From assembly GCA_002471225.1 (NCBI GenBank), contig DKPO01000026.1, forward strand, positions 371-63,494: DNA of 63,124 nt. The letters run 5' to 3'. Both the position numbers and the translations under genes were made by a program. The notes under the pieces are model-generated. The model made no database searches. It had not been told where the DNA came from and saw only the letters and a list, made by a program, of their open reading frames with translations. The stretch comes from Porphyromonadaceae bacterium UBA7332. GTDB taxonomy: Bacteria; Bacteroidota; Bacteroidia; Bacteroidales; UBA7332. This document shows, in pieces, positions 26,870 through 35,867 of this stretch (its first letter is position 1; every line of letters begins with the position of its first letter).

Positions 26870-27998
26870 CTTGTAGAATAATATTTGTATATAACTTCAA
26901 TAATTCGACAGCTGTATTTCTCCAGGAAAATAACTTTACTCTTTCAAGCCCATACTGTATTGTCTTTAAACGAAAATCAGGATTAGTCTCTAATTTAAGT
27001 AAATACGCTGCTATATCTGAAGAATTTGTCGGATTGGCTAAAATAGCTCCGGAACCTGCTATTTCAGGCAATGCAGATCTGTCTGATGTTATCACAGGTG
27101 TACCGCATGCCATTGCCTCCAAGAGAGGAATTCCGAAACTCTCACGAAGAGATGTATATAAAAATGTATCAGCCGCGCTATAAATAAAAGGCAGATCCTT
27201 ATTTGATATATATCCCGGACAAATAACCATAGATTCAATACTTGTTAAATTATTCTCTATAAGGTATCTCTTTAACAACTCATCGTTTAAATCAGCAATC
27301 AGCAACTTTGCAGGATCTGCAGATTGCTCTACATATTGAGCATAAGCCTTTAATGTGTTAATTGTATTCTTTTTGGGATCAGTATTACCAAGAAAGAATA
27401 TATACTTATCTGCATTAATATATTTTTTAGTAATGCTGAGACATTCATCTCTGCTTATCTGATGAAAATGATCACTAAAACCATTATAAATAGCAATAAG
27501 CTTATCCCTGTCTAAATTTAAATAATTAGCAATCCTTTCTTTCTCAAAATTAGATACGGTTATGATCTTCTTACATTTACCAAGAATAACAGGAACAATT
27601 ATTTTACGGTAAATACGTCCTAAACGTTGATAAAAAGAGGTATTCACAGTCTGCTGTTTTTCAAGAAAGATAATATCATGAAGAGTTATAATCAGTGGAA
27701 CTGATATATTTACCGGAGCTGTATTACTTGTACAATGTAATAGATCAGGCTTCAGATTATTGATTAAACGAGGTAGTGCTATTTGTTCCCACACAGGATA
27801 ACCACCTGATGATTTCAATATTATAATATGGAAGTTGGGAGTCTCTGTTAAACAAACATCAGCTCCTGGCGCTACGATAATAAAATATTCATTTTCATGA
27901 TCTATCTGCTGCAATTGTCTGATGGATTCTAATACGACAAAATCCATTCCGTGCTTATTCAGACGAAATATTCTCTGAGCTTCGATTGCTATTTTCAT
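26853..27998 (-). CDS. Glycosyltransferase, GT4 type (GT-B fold)
   Basis: This 381-residue cytoplasmic enzyme is predicted to transfer a sugar from a nucleotide donor to the growing polysaccharide unit. The second half contains the EX7E motif of retaining GT4 enzymes (ESFGIPLLE, near residues 286-294) followed by AMACGTPVITSDRSALPEI. The donor-binding region FLGNTDPKKNTINTLKAYA is also typical. Donor and acceptor cannot be assigned. It lies 23 bases after the upstream glycosyltransferase gene and overlaps the kinase gene, in a tightly packed operon. Confidence 0.9.
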   Translation of the reverse strand: MKIAIEAQRIFRLNKHGMDFVVLESIRQLQQIDHENEYFIIVAPGADVCLTETPNFHIIILKSSGGYPVWEQIALPRLINNLKPDLLHCTSNTAPVNISVPLIITLHDIIFLEKQQTVNTSFYQRLGRIYRKIIVPVILGKCKKIITVSNFEKERIANYLNLDRDKLIAIYNGFSDHFHQISRDECLSITKKYINADKYIFFLGNTDPKKNTINTLKAYAQYVEQSADPAKLLIADLNDELLKRYLIENNLTSIESMVICPGYISNKDLPFIYSAADTFLYTSLRESFGIPLLEAMACGTPVITSDRSALPEIAGSGAILANPTNSSDIAAYLLKLETNPDFRLKTIQYGLERVKLFSWRNTAVELLKLYTNIILQDGNKK

Positions 27999-28021
27999 TA
28001 GAATTCAGTTTAAAGGTTAAT

Positions 28022-29188
28022 CTAAGAATTCCTATTGGTGTGAATAAAACTCTTCGTTGCATTCCTTAATCTGAATATATTAAAGATCATCAATATAAAA
28101 AGATAAGGAACCTTACACAGAGCTTTCATTAATCTGGAAGAATACATATTGGCAGGAATGGCAAGCATAAGAGCTATCAGAAATACCATATCTATAAGTA
28201 ACCAGATTCCTAACCAGGATAAATGGAATAAAAGAACAATTATTGTCCAAAAAAATAGTCCTCCCAGCAACATGATCCTTGGCGGTATCAACCATTGAAA
28301 TAGCTTATCAACAAATCCTATATTCAACGGATTGAATATATTAGGTAAGTACTTCTTTGCTATGGAGAAGCTCTCAAACTGAGCAGCAATCCACCTGCGC
28401 CGTTGATTGTAAAAATTGGAACTTTTCCTAACTTTTTCATCTAAGACGAATGTATCTGCCGAATAATAAATAAACTTCCGTTCAGATAAAAGCATCAGTT
28501 CCAACTCCTTATCCTCTCCAACTGTTTTAAGTAAATCTACTGATTTACAAAACCATGAAAAAGAAAACAGCATTCCCGATCCTATTAATGCGGAAGATAT
28601 ATGACAATTAACATGACCTTGCCGGTATATTGAATTATTCATTTCCTCACTGACAGCATCTAAAAGCGCTATATCCGTATCTATATTCTTTGCTATCCGA
28701 TGACATTGAATAGCGGTTACTTTATCGGAATCAATCCATTCAAAACCAGAGAGAAAATCGGGATAAATAATATTATCAGCATCCAATATCAGCACATAGT
28801 CATAAACTTTATTCTGTTTTTCAATATAGCTTATGGCAGACTTAAGAGACTGAGCTTTAGTGCTATTTTCAAAATATACATTCAACACATAAGCACCCAA
28901 TGCTGTAAGTTTCTCATCTGTTGCTTCCGCCATTGAATCCGAAACGACTAAAACATCAAATAACTCTCTTTCATATTTCTGATTTATAGATGCTTCTACA
29001 GTTTCTTCAATTACAACATCAGCTTTATACGCCGGAATAATAATCAAAAAACGATTCCTTACATTCTTTCGTGGTAAACACTGCTTAATACGGAAGCGTG
29101 AAGCCACAGAAAACACAGAAAGATATACAATATAAATACCGCTTACTACTAGAAATACGATATTAAGAACTTCTGATAATTGATTCAT
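28022..29188 (-). CDS. Membrane glycosyltransferase, GT2, with QRRRW motif
   Basis: This 388-residue enzyme has one N-terminal and about three C-terminal transmembrane segments around a GT-A domain. IIIPAYKADVVIEETVEASINQ begins the nucleotide-binding fold, DADN near residue 135 is the DXD motif, and NQRRRWIAAQ supplies a QXXRW signature found in processive beta-glycosyltransferases such as cellulose and hyaluronan synthases. It may therefore add more than one sugar, though length and context also fit a non-processive enzyme. It shares a 4-base overlap with the upstream gene. Confidence 0.88.
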   Translation of the reverse strand: MNQLSEVLNIVFLVVSGIYIVYLSVFSVASRFRIKQCLPRKNVRNRFLIIIPAYKADVVIEETVEASINQKYERELFDVLVVSDSMAEATDEKLTALGAYVLNVYFENSTKAQSLKSAISYIEKQNKVYDYVLILDADNIIYPDFLSGFEWIDSDKVTAIQCHRIAKNIDTDIALLDAVSEEMNNSIYRQGHVNCHISSALIGSGMLFSFSWFCKSVDLLKTVGEDKELELMLLSERKFIYYSADTFVLDEKVRKSSNFYNQRRRWIAAQFESFSIAKKYLPNIFNPLNIGFVDKLFQWLIPPRIMLLGGLFFWTIIVLLFHLSWLGIWLLIDMVFLIALMLAIPANMYSSRLMKALCKVPYLFILMIFNIFRLRNATKSFIHTNRNS

Positions 29189-30093
29189 ACGCCTTCTTTT
29201 TTATAAAGAAAATCTTTAACTCCGCGTAATGAAGCTCTCATTAAATCAAAGCGTCCACCTATTAAATATTTAATTTGAGCTTTTGGAAATGCAAGTAAAA
29301 ACTGATAACAAACTGATCCGATTTTATAAAATCCTTTGCGATTACGCATTGCATAGATCAGACGGTTACGGGTCAAATAATAAATCTTTAACTTACTGCT
29401 TCTTCCGGTTGACCGACTTTCTTTATGAAATATCGTTGATGACGGTTCGTAATAAATCAGTCGATTGTTTTTATAAATAATTTCACTCCAGTCTAATTCT
29501 TCATAATAGAGAAAATAACATTCGGGGATATAGCCAATTGTATTTAAAGTCTCTCGCTCTAAAAACATTGCTGCACCATGAGCATAGGGCGAATACCCCC
29601 CTACATCATATTTTCCAAGATCTTTTTCTCCGAATCCGATTAAATTATTTCGAAGAGTAATACCTGATAAACGTGTATAACCTGCAAATTGAATGGTTGC
29701 TTCATCATCTGCAAAAATTATTTTAGGACAAACAATTGCTATACGTTTATCCGATTCAAGACGAGAAATAAGCTTTGGAATTGAATCAGACTTAAAGTAT
29801 GTATCATTATTTATCAGATAAAGGTATGTTCCTGAAGCATTTTTCATCCCCAGGTTATTGCCGCCTGCGAAGCCCAGATTTTTATCTGATACTATTACCT
29901 TTACAAAAGGGTAATTAGCTTTAAGCAATTTTCCCTCATTATTATTCGAAGCATTATCAACGACAATAATTTCATAAGGTACAGTATGAATTAATCTATC
30001 TATCGACTGAATTAACTCAACGGTATCTGTATAACCATTATAGTTTACAGTTATAAAAGAGACCAAGGGCTTTATACGATTATTCTTACTCAT
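29185..30093 (-). CDS. Glycosyltransferase, GT2 (rhamnosyltransferase-like)
   Basis: This 302-residue protein has a GT-A domain starting VSFITVNYNGYTDTVELIQSID and a GGNNLGM element. Its metal motif is YLINNDTYF, where NND takes the place of DXD as in WbbL-type rhamnosyltransferases. No transmembrane segment is obvious, so it probably acts at the inner face of the membrane on a lipid-linked precursor. The rhamnose assignment is by family resemblance only. Its start overlaps the polymerase gene by eight bases. Confidence 0.88.
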   Translation of the reverse strand: MSKNNRIKPLVSFITVNYNGYTDTVELIQSIDRLIHTVPYEIIVVDNASNNNEGKLLKANYPFVKVIVSDKNLGFAGGNNLGMKNASGTYLYLINNDTYFKSDSIPKLISRLESDKRIAIVCPKIIFADDEATIQFAGYTRLSGITLRNNLIGFGEKDLGKYDVGGYSPYAHGAAMFLERETLNTIGYIPECYFLYYEELDWSEIIYKNNRLIYYEPSSTIFHKESRSTGRSSKLKIYYLTRNRLIYAMRNRKGFYKIGSVCYQFLLAFPKAQIKYLIGGRFDLMRASLRGVKDFLYKKEGV

Positions 30094-31555
30094 AATTCAA
30101 ATTCTTTTGTTTCTCTTCACTAAGCTCTTTATCATAATAAGGGCCCAAATACACAAAAGCCATACCTGTAAAAATGGTAAAACCATTAGGTAATTGTCCA
30201 AAAATTTCATTTGCATAAGATGCAGCAATCATTCCTGTCAAACCAGAATAGAAAGCCATTAAGTAAGTCCTCAGATCATCATCCCGAATCTTAAACAGAA
30301 GAATATAAGCTCCTCCTGCCAAAATCATCAATAATGTTAATATATGCAGCAATAGCCCTACGATACCAGTCTCAACCCATATCATTACAAACCATGAGTC
30401 TGTTGCTATCTGAGACATATATGCGCCCGGAGCATAACGTTTTGCTTTTCCGCCTCCCAAGCCTATGCCTACGCCAAAATAGCGATTCGCCATATAGACT
30501 TTCATTTTTTGCTGGTTTTCTATCCTCACCAAATAAGATGGATCATTTTCAGGATGGAATGCACTTCGCATCCTCCGGATTTCCGCATTACCATTTAGAA
30601 TGGTTGTATATTTAAAAAATATTACTCCTCCAATTAATAGAACAGACATATATATAATCTTCTTAAAATCTTTTCTTAGAAGAATATATACAAATAATGC
30701 AACAAATGGCACCACCATAGCTGTACGTGTCCCCGATATCATCATCCCATATCCTGCCATCATAGCAACAAGCAAATAATAGAATTTCTCTATTAGAGAT
30801 TTCTGGATAAACGCAACAATTCCGAAAAAGACCATAGAATAACCCATAGCAGATCCGAAGTTAGCTGCATCTGTAAAGAACGAAAAATATCTGATGGTCG
30901 TTTGCAGAATATGTGTTCGGGCAAAGCCATCAACATACAACCATCTTGTCTCGGCTCCATCAAAACCAACAAACTTTTGCATTAATGCTTTTAAAACTGC
31001 TAATAACACCAATATAGACCAGATCAACACATAAGCTCTCATATGCTTGTACTTAGTACATATCAACTGAGTCATTAGTACAATAAAAAAGAAATAAACC
31101 GCTTCTCCTCGAACCCCTGTCAGCCAAGCTGCTACAGATACAGATTCGGGATTAAATATCTGAGCAATACAATATATTAACCAAATAAGTATAGAGAGAT
31201 TCAACAAATTGACACTTCTCTTCCACTCTATCTTTTTATTATTTAATCTGACATATAAAATAAATACGATAAATGAAATTGTAATTGTAAGATCCATTAT
31301 AATTCCGCCTTGCAAAGTGGGGATATACCGCACAATTCCCATGATAAAATAATTGAGGATGTTGACCCATAGAAAAGCAAGAAACGGATTATTCAGAATA
31401 CTTACCAATACATAAAATATCGTAGGTAAAAGTGCGAGTCCGATGCCCAATATCAGATTATATTTAGCTCCAAGAAGAACAATAAGAAGTATTGCCGAAA
31501 AAATTATTAATCGGTGTAAACTAAACTCTGATTGTAGCTTCTCTTTGGTTATCAT
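30086..31555 (-). CDS. O-antigen ligase/polymerase-like protein (Wzy-like)
   Basis: This 489-residue integral membrane protein has about 12 hydrophobic segments and a large periplasmic loop near residues 330-390 (FHPENDPSYLVRIENQQKMKVYMANRYFGVGIGLGG). This is the arrangement of the Wzy_C / O-antigen ligase superfamily. As the only such gene in the cluster, it probably polymerises the repeat unit at the outer face of the inner membrane. It shares one base with the upstream gene (stop/start overlap). Confidence 0.85.
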   Translation of the reverse strand: MITKEKLQSEFSLHRLIIFSAILLIVLLGAKYNLILGIGLALLPTIFYVLVSILNNPFLAFLWVNILNYFIMGIVRYIPTLQGGIIMDLTITISFIVFILYVRLNNKKIEWKRSVNLLNLSILIWLIYCIAQIFNPESVSVAAWLTGVRGEAVYFFFIVLMTQLICTKYKHMRAYVLIWSILVLLAVLKALMQKFVGFDGAETRWLYVDGFARTHILQTTIRYFSFFTDAANFGSAMGYSMVFFGIVAFIQKSLIEKFYYLLVAMMAGYGMMISGTRTAMVVPFVALFVYILLRKDFKKIIYMSVLLIGGVIFFKYTTILNGNAEIRRMRSAFHPENDPSYLVRIENQQKMKVYMANRYFGVGIGLGGGKAKRYAPGAYMSQIATDSWFVMIWVETGIVGLLLHILTLLMILAGGAYILLFKIRDDDLRTYLMAFYSGLTGMIAASYANEIFGQLPNGFTIFTGMAFVYLGPYYDKELSEEKQKNLNYE

Positions 31556-33681
31556 TATTTTTTCTTTAACTGAAAACTAAATATCCGATAAAACAAACTT
31601 CTCATTTTTGTATATGGGGGCATCATACCAATAATATCCATCATAGCATCTCTGGAGGCCTTATTCAAATACAGAAATAATTTATCTTTTGATATTTCAT
31701 TTCGAATACGTCCTGCATACAATTCATCTTTAGTATTCCAAACGGAATTTGCCGTTACAATCAATAGACAAATATCTACAGAGTTCAGAATGTATTTATT
31801 CGGCGTACTTACTTCCAAAGGTGGTAACTCTATTATTACCAATTGACAGCCTTCGTATTTACAAATATCTTTCCATGAATCAGCCCATAAATAATTACTA
31901 TCTGGTATATTACTATTCCATGAATGGAATTCGACTGAGAGATCATTCTCTTTACATTTACGCATTAAAGCTTCAGCAATGAATGTTTTACCAACGCCTT
32001 GATCGATGCTCGTAAACAAAATAACATTAGGAAATGTATTCTTGAAATAAGGAGAGATTGCGTTATACAGATATGTCGCTGAAAGTTCGTATCCCTCCTT
32101 CTGATATTTATGATATCGTCCGGTAAAAGGTGCTGCAAATCCACCTAAAACCTTCATTCCGGTGATCTTTTCGGCTCTCTTCAAGTCTCTCAAAGATTGA
32201 TCTATAAGATCAACTACGATATAATAGGACAATATAAAAATAGCGACTGCTAAAACACAGGCTAGTATAATGAATGCGCGTTTTGATGGTAACGGTTCGA
32301 TTGGTAAGGCTGGGGGATTAATAATCGTAAGATTTCCCGTACTCATTTGTAAGCTTTTCTTACGGGTTAAAGCTGTATTTAACCCATTTTGCAAGTTCAG
32401 ATATAAATTCTCTAAAAAGTTAATTTCCCGTTCTTTCCTTTTTAATATCGCACCAACTGGTGAATAATGATTATAGTCTTTATCAAGTTTCTCTTTTCTG
32501 ATTATTAATCCATCAATAGTTGCTTTAGCTCTGGCTACATTTAATGTTTCCAGAAACCATTCTTTTATTACTTCCTGAGCACTTAATCCTTCTCTGGAAT
32601 AGTATTTAGGTGATATCGACAACAAATCTGCTGATACCCGGGTTTGTTTATTACGTATACTATCATTCAATTTATCCAGATTTATTTTATCTGAGGATAT
32701 GACAGATAAATATGTTTTCTGATATGTTAGATCAGATAATTCTTCGACTGATTTAAGCAGATTATTATTATCTTTCATCAGGGCTTCATTAAATTTCATT
32801 TTTGATTCTAAATCAGAAACCAGATTTCTAGAAGAGTTATAAAGAGTTTGTGCTGCCGTATATTCAAGATTAAAATCTCTGGATTGGACTGCCATTTGTT
32901 TTGTTTGCTCCTCATAATTAATCACTTGATTCTTCACATTAAATTGTATCAATGAATCTTCTGCTAGTTTGAGAAGTCTGTTACATTTTTGAAGTTCACT
33001 TTGAAAATATGCAATAACGCTATCAGTCTCTCCAAATTGTAATTTCTGATATTGTTTTATATATTCTTCATTTAGCAGTGTTATAGTATTATAAGCAATT
33101 CCGGGATCAGAACATTCATAAGATATATCCAGCATATCGCTACTTGATAATCTTTTTATAGAAATAGATGATAATGCACTGTAACTAAAAAAAGGCGTTT
33201 CGGTATTTAAGACCCGATATAAGTAATTATTAGGTGTTTCCTCTATCATCCCTAATAATTTTTGTGCTGCAGCTAAGTTATCATTACCCTTTACGACTTG
33301 TTTTATTTCATTTGGCGTTGCATTATAAAGCGTATTATAATTTATCGATAAAATATCATTATTATCTTTTTGTGCATTCCCTTTCATTAAACTATTGGCA
33401 ATCAATCTCAAAGACACCATCTCCATGGTATTTCTCGATTTGATCACATTTATCAAATTATCCATTCCATTATTTACTGTATTGAAATCTATTGATTTAG
33501 ATCCTTCAGACTCTATATTATATCCTGATGCTATTCCAGTGTAAACAGTACATGAAACTTTATAAGTCTTCTGCATATTACTTGTCAGGTAATATGCAAG
33601 AATACCCGCTATTAAAACTCCGGAGATTAAGATCCACTTAATCTTATATAATGTCTTAAATAAAAATTGGATAATCTGCAT
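31555..33681 (-). CDS. Wzc-like polysaccharide co-polymerase with degenerate kinase-like domain
   Basis: This 708-residue inner-membrane protein has two transmembrane helices (about 15-35 and 465-490) flanking a long periplasmic coiled-coil domain, the Wzz/GumC plan controlling chain length and export. The cytoplasmic C-terminal part (about 530-708) resembles a BY-kinase. Its P-loop reads SIDQGVGKT near residue 560, and the Walker B strand reads LVIIELPP, with Glu where kinases have Asp. No Tyr-rich tail is present; the protein ends FSFQLKKK. It may bind nucleotide without phosphorylating tyrosines, but this is inference. The gene is followed one codon later by the polymerase. Confidence 0.88.
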   Translation of the reverse strand: MQIIQFLFKTLYKIKWILISGVLIAGILAYYLTSNMQKTYKVSCTVYTGIASGYNIESEGSKSIDFNTVNNGMDNLINVIKSRNTMEMVSLRLIANSLMKGNAQKDNNDILSINYNTLYNATPNEIKQVVKGNDNLAAAQKLLGMIEETPNNYLYRVLNTETPFFSYSALSSISIKRLSSSDMLDISYECSDPGIAYNTITLLNEEYIKQYQKLQFGETDSVIAYFQSELQKCNRLLKLAEDSLIQFNVKNQVINYEEQTKQMAVQSRDFNLEYTAAQTLYNSSRNLVSDLESKMKFNEALMKDNNNLLKSVEELSDLTYQKTYLSVISSDKINLDKLNDSIRNKQTRVSADLLSISPKYYSREGLSAQEVIKEWFLETLNVARAKATIDGLIIRKEKLDKDYNHYSPVGAILKRKEREINFLENLYLNLQNGLNTALTRKKSLQMSTGNLTIINPPALPIEPLPSKRAFIILACVLAVAIFILSYYIVVDLIDQSLRDLKRAEKITGMKVLGGFAAPFTGRYHKYQKEGYELSATYLYNAISPYFKNTFPNVILFTSIDQGVGKTFIAEALMRKCKENDLSVEFHSWNSNIPDSNYLWADSWKDICKYEGCQLVIIELPPLEVSTPNKYILNSVDICLLIVTANSVWNTKDELYAGRIRNEISKDKLFLYLNKASRDAMMDIIGMMPPYTKMRSLFYRIFSFQLKKK

Positions 33682-33688
33682 TTTATAT

Positions 33689-34429
33689 CTATTGATTTAT
33701 TATCTTAAAACCTGTCAGTATTTCAAGACGCAATATGGCTTCTTTAAGCTCCGTTTCAGCAATTATAAAATCGCCTAATGCATCTGAGTGCATATTTTTC
33801 ATTCGACTCAGATCTGATGCATCTATTCGGTTTTGTACAAAAGCCTCTTGACTCAATTTAAATTGCGCTTCAGCATAATGCAAAGCCTCTGCTCTTACTT
33901 TTAATAAAGCAATCCATTTTTCAGCAATAGTATATGAATGAACAATTAACAGCTTTTGCTCATCCAGATATCTTTTAACTTCAAATTGAGTTTGCTCGAT
34001 TCGCTCTTTCTGACTTTTTATTTTATTTGACCTGTCTATTATTTCCTCTAAAGGCATAATAACAGAAAGACCAACATTATAATAACTCTGATTATTATTT
34101 GCTCTCTGAAGTACACTTCCTCCTCCTTGAGTCGGATCAAGGCTTGAATTATCACTCCATAATTGCCCGTACTGATAACCACCTGTTATCCGTATATAAT
34201 TCAGCCATCTTCTTTTTGTGCTTTTCAAATCACTCTCTTCTTCTATTTTTCTCGATCTATAAAAACCTACAACGGGATTATTTTCAGATGAGGCTTTAAA
34301 TAATATATCCAATGGAGGTAACTCAAAATCTGTTAATATCTTATTTTTCTCAATCTGAATTGAATCCTGAGCTTGAATTTGTATATAGATCAGGCATAGT
34401 ATGATAAATGAACATACAGATCTACACAT
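33689..34429 (-). CDS. Short TolC-like outer-membrane protein of the exopolysaccharide operon
   Basis: This 246-residue protein with a signal peptide (ending IQAQ) contains one TolC-type unit: a beta-strand pair region (IRITGGYQYGQLW, YNVGLSVIMPL) followed by long helices rich in Glu/Lys/Gln (about 125-235) ending ILRLEILTGFK. Ordinary TolC proteins are about 430-500 residues with two such repeats, so this is half-sized. It is intact, starts within the stop region of the sugar transferase gene (8-base overlap) and keeps reading frame, so it is not a fragment. With no Wza-type protein in the locus, it may form the export channel as an oligomer (inference). Confidence 0.75.
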   Translation of the reverse strand: MCRSVCSFIILCLIYIQIQAQDSIQIEKNKILTDFELPPLDILFKASSENNPVVGFYRSRKIEEESDLKSTKRRWLNYIRITGGYQYGQLWSDNSSLDPTQGGGSVLQRANNNQSYYNVGLSVIMPLEEIIDRSNKIKSQKERIEQTQFEVKRYLDEQKLLIVHSYTIAEKWIALLKVRAEALHYAEAQFKLSQEAFVQNRIDASDLSRMKNMHSDALGDFIIAETELKEAILRLEILTGFKIINQ

Positions 34430-35222
34430 TTTCTTTTTGTATAAATGAGGTAAACGTTTTTATTATTATTTTCATATCGAAAAGAAAGCTGACATGTTTT
34501 GCGTAATAGATATCCAGTTGATTCCTTTCTTCTGCCGATAGGCTTCCCGAATCACCCCGCTTATTAACCTGCCACCAACCCGTTATTCCTGCCGGAGCAA
34601 AAAAGCGCTCTATATCATCATCTTTTGTAAGCAACTCAGCCTCATAAATTGGTAAAGGTCTATTGCCTACAACTGACATATCTCCGCGTAATACATTAAA
34701 TAATTGGGGTAACTCATCCAGACTATATTTTCTTATAAATCGTCCGGTTCTGGTTATACGAGGATCATTTTCTAATTTAATAAATCCATGCTCCTGATGC
34801 TTGTGAACCTGATCAAGATAGTCTGATTCCAGTATAAATGAATCATCATTAACCAAAAGAGTTTGTCCGATCATATTCTGAGATTCGCATTCCGGATCTT
34901 TCGTCACATCTTCACACTTCTCTTCTGTCAGACTATATTGGTTTCGATGCATAAACTCTTTCATCCGTTTATCCGCATCCGGATACATAGATCTGAATTT
35001 CAAAAAATTAAATATATAGAAATTTGTCCCTACCCGTTTCGACGCATAAATAACCGGACCTTTACTTTCCAATTTTACCGCAAGAGCCAAAATAATAAAT
35101 ATGGGGGAAAGAATCAGGATTCCGGAAAGCGATACAATAATATCGAATACTCTCTTCCAAAGAGGCATTTTATATAAATGAACGTTCTTTGGATTTATCT
35201 CGTTACTAATCATTTCCTTCAT
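34422..35222 (-). CDS. Initiating sugar-phosphate transferase (WcaJ/RfbP family)
   Basis: This 266-residue polyprenyl-phosphate hexose-1-phosphate transferase starts repeat-unit assembly by loading a sugar phosphate onto undecaprenyl phosphate. Family signatures are an N-terminal membrane helix after WKRVFDIIVSLSG, the KFRSMYPDADK stretch, DELPQLFNVLRGDMSVVGNRP, and the C-terminal ITGWWQVNKRG. An insertion at about 80-130 (MHRNQYSLTEEKCEDVTKDPE) lengthens the catalytic domain. It lacks the extra N-terminal helices of WcaJ proper, so it resembles the short form. It follows the response regulator by 15 bases. Confidence 0.92.
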   Translation of the reverse strand: MKEMISNEINPKNVHLYKMPLWKRVFDIIVSLSGILILSPIFIILALAVKLESKGPVIYASKRVGTNFYIFNFLKFRSMYPDADKRMKEFMHRNQYSLTEEKCEDVTKDPECESQNMIGQTLLVNDDSFILESDYLDQVHKHQEHGFIKLENDPRITRTGRFIRKYSLDELPQLFNVLRGDMSVVGNRPLPIYEAELLTKDDDIERFFAPAGITGWWQVNKRGDSGSLSAEERNQLDIYYAKHVSFLFDMKIIIKTFTSFIQKENV

Positions 35223-35237
35223 AACATAAAGATATTA

Positions 35238-35603
35238 TCAGGTAAGAATATGTTTAATTCTCACCTTTAGTTCCATTGGATTAAATGGTTTCACAATATA
35301 ATCGACGGCTCCCTTTTCCAGTAAATTAATCCTCTCCGTTGTACTGTCTTCGCTGGATAGTATAATAACTGGAATATGTTTTAATTTCTCATCAGACTTT
35401 AGGTGTGATAGAAACTCATCCCCTCGCATTAAAGGCATCTTTAAGTCCAGAATAACTAAGTCTATGTCATAGCCCTCACGCAACCATTTAAGTGCAATTA
35501 AAGGGTTATCAAACCACACTACATCATAAATATCTTTCAGGTAGGATGTTATAATTTTAGCAATAGAATCTTTATCATCCAAAATCATTATTTTCTCATT
35601 CAT
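35238..35603 (-). CDS. Stand-alone CheY-like response regulator
   Basis: This 121-residue protein consists of a single receiver domain: acidic pair in ILDDKD, phospho-acceptor Asp in LVILDLKMP (about residue 55), Thr/Ser in VIILSSED and Lys in IVKPFNPMEL. There is no DNA-binding or enzymatic output domain, so it must act through protein contact or as a phosphate shuttle. It is the first gene of the minus-strand exopolysaccharide operon and faces a soluble kinase gene across a 264-base divergent region. The start at 35603 leaves a tidy receiver N-terminus; eight upstream in-frame residues are unlikely. Confidence 0.9.
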   Translation of the reverse strand: MNEKIMILDDKDSIAKIITSYLKDIYDVVWFDNPLIALKWLREGYDIDLVILDLKMPLMRGDEFLSHLKSDEKLKHIPVIILSSEDSTTERINLLEKGAVDYIVKPFNPMELKVRIKHILT

Positions 35604-35867
35604 AACAATATATTTTGAAATATGCATTTTCTAATTAAACACTTGAGTAGTTCAAATGTTTTATTATATAAATATTTATTGATAGGAATGAAAATATTTC
35701 AAAAGCGTAGAATTCATCGTTCTATTTTAATTTCTAATTATCAAATAAATAAATATATAAAACAGTTTAACAGACATATCTTAATCAAAATCAAGAGATA
35801 TAACTCCAACAAATTATGGGTTATTTTAATTAATTTAAACACTCGTTTAATACAACATAAAAATCCT
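35604..35867. promoter_or_regulatory. Divergent regulatory region of the exopolysaccharide locus
   Basis: This AT-rich stretch separates the two operons. It must hold promoters for both, yet no exact TAnnTTTG box with a -33 partner could be picked out. An in-frame upstream extension of the kinase gene across it is low-complexity (Ile/Lys/Asn rich) and was judged non-coding. Confidence 0.5.

Noticed and set aside
33689..34429. TolC-like gene as a truncated pseudogene
   Set aside because: It has an intact signal peptide, overlaps its upstream neighbour in an ordered operon and ends in a normal TolC-like helix, so it looks like a true short form.
35622..35867. Extended N-terminus of the GAF kinase
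   Set aside because: The 82 residues are low-complexity Ile/Lys/Asn, match no domain and occupy the divergent promoter region.
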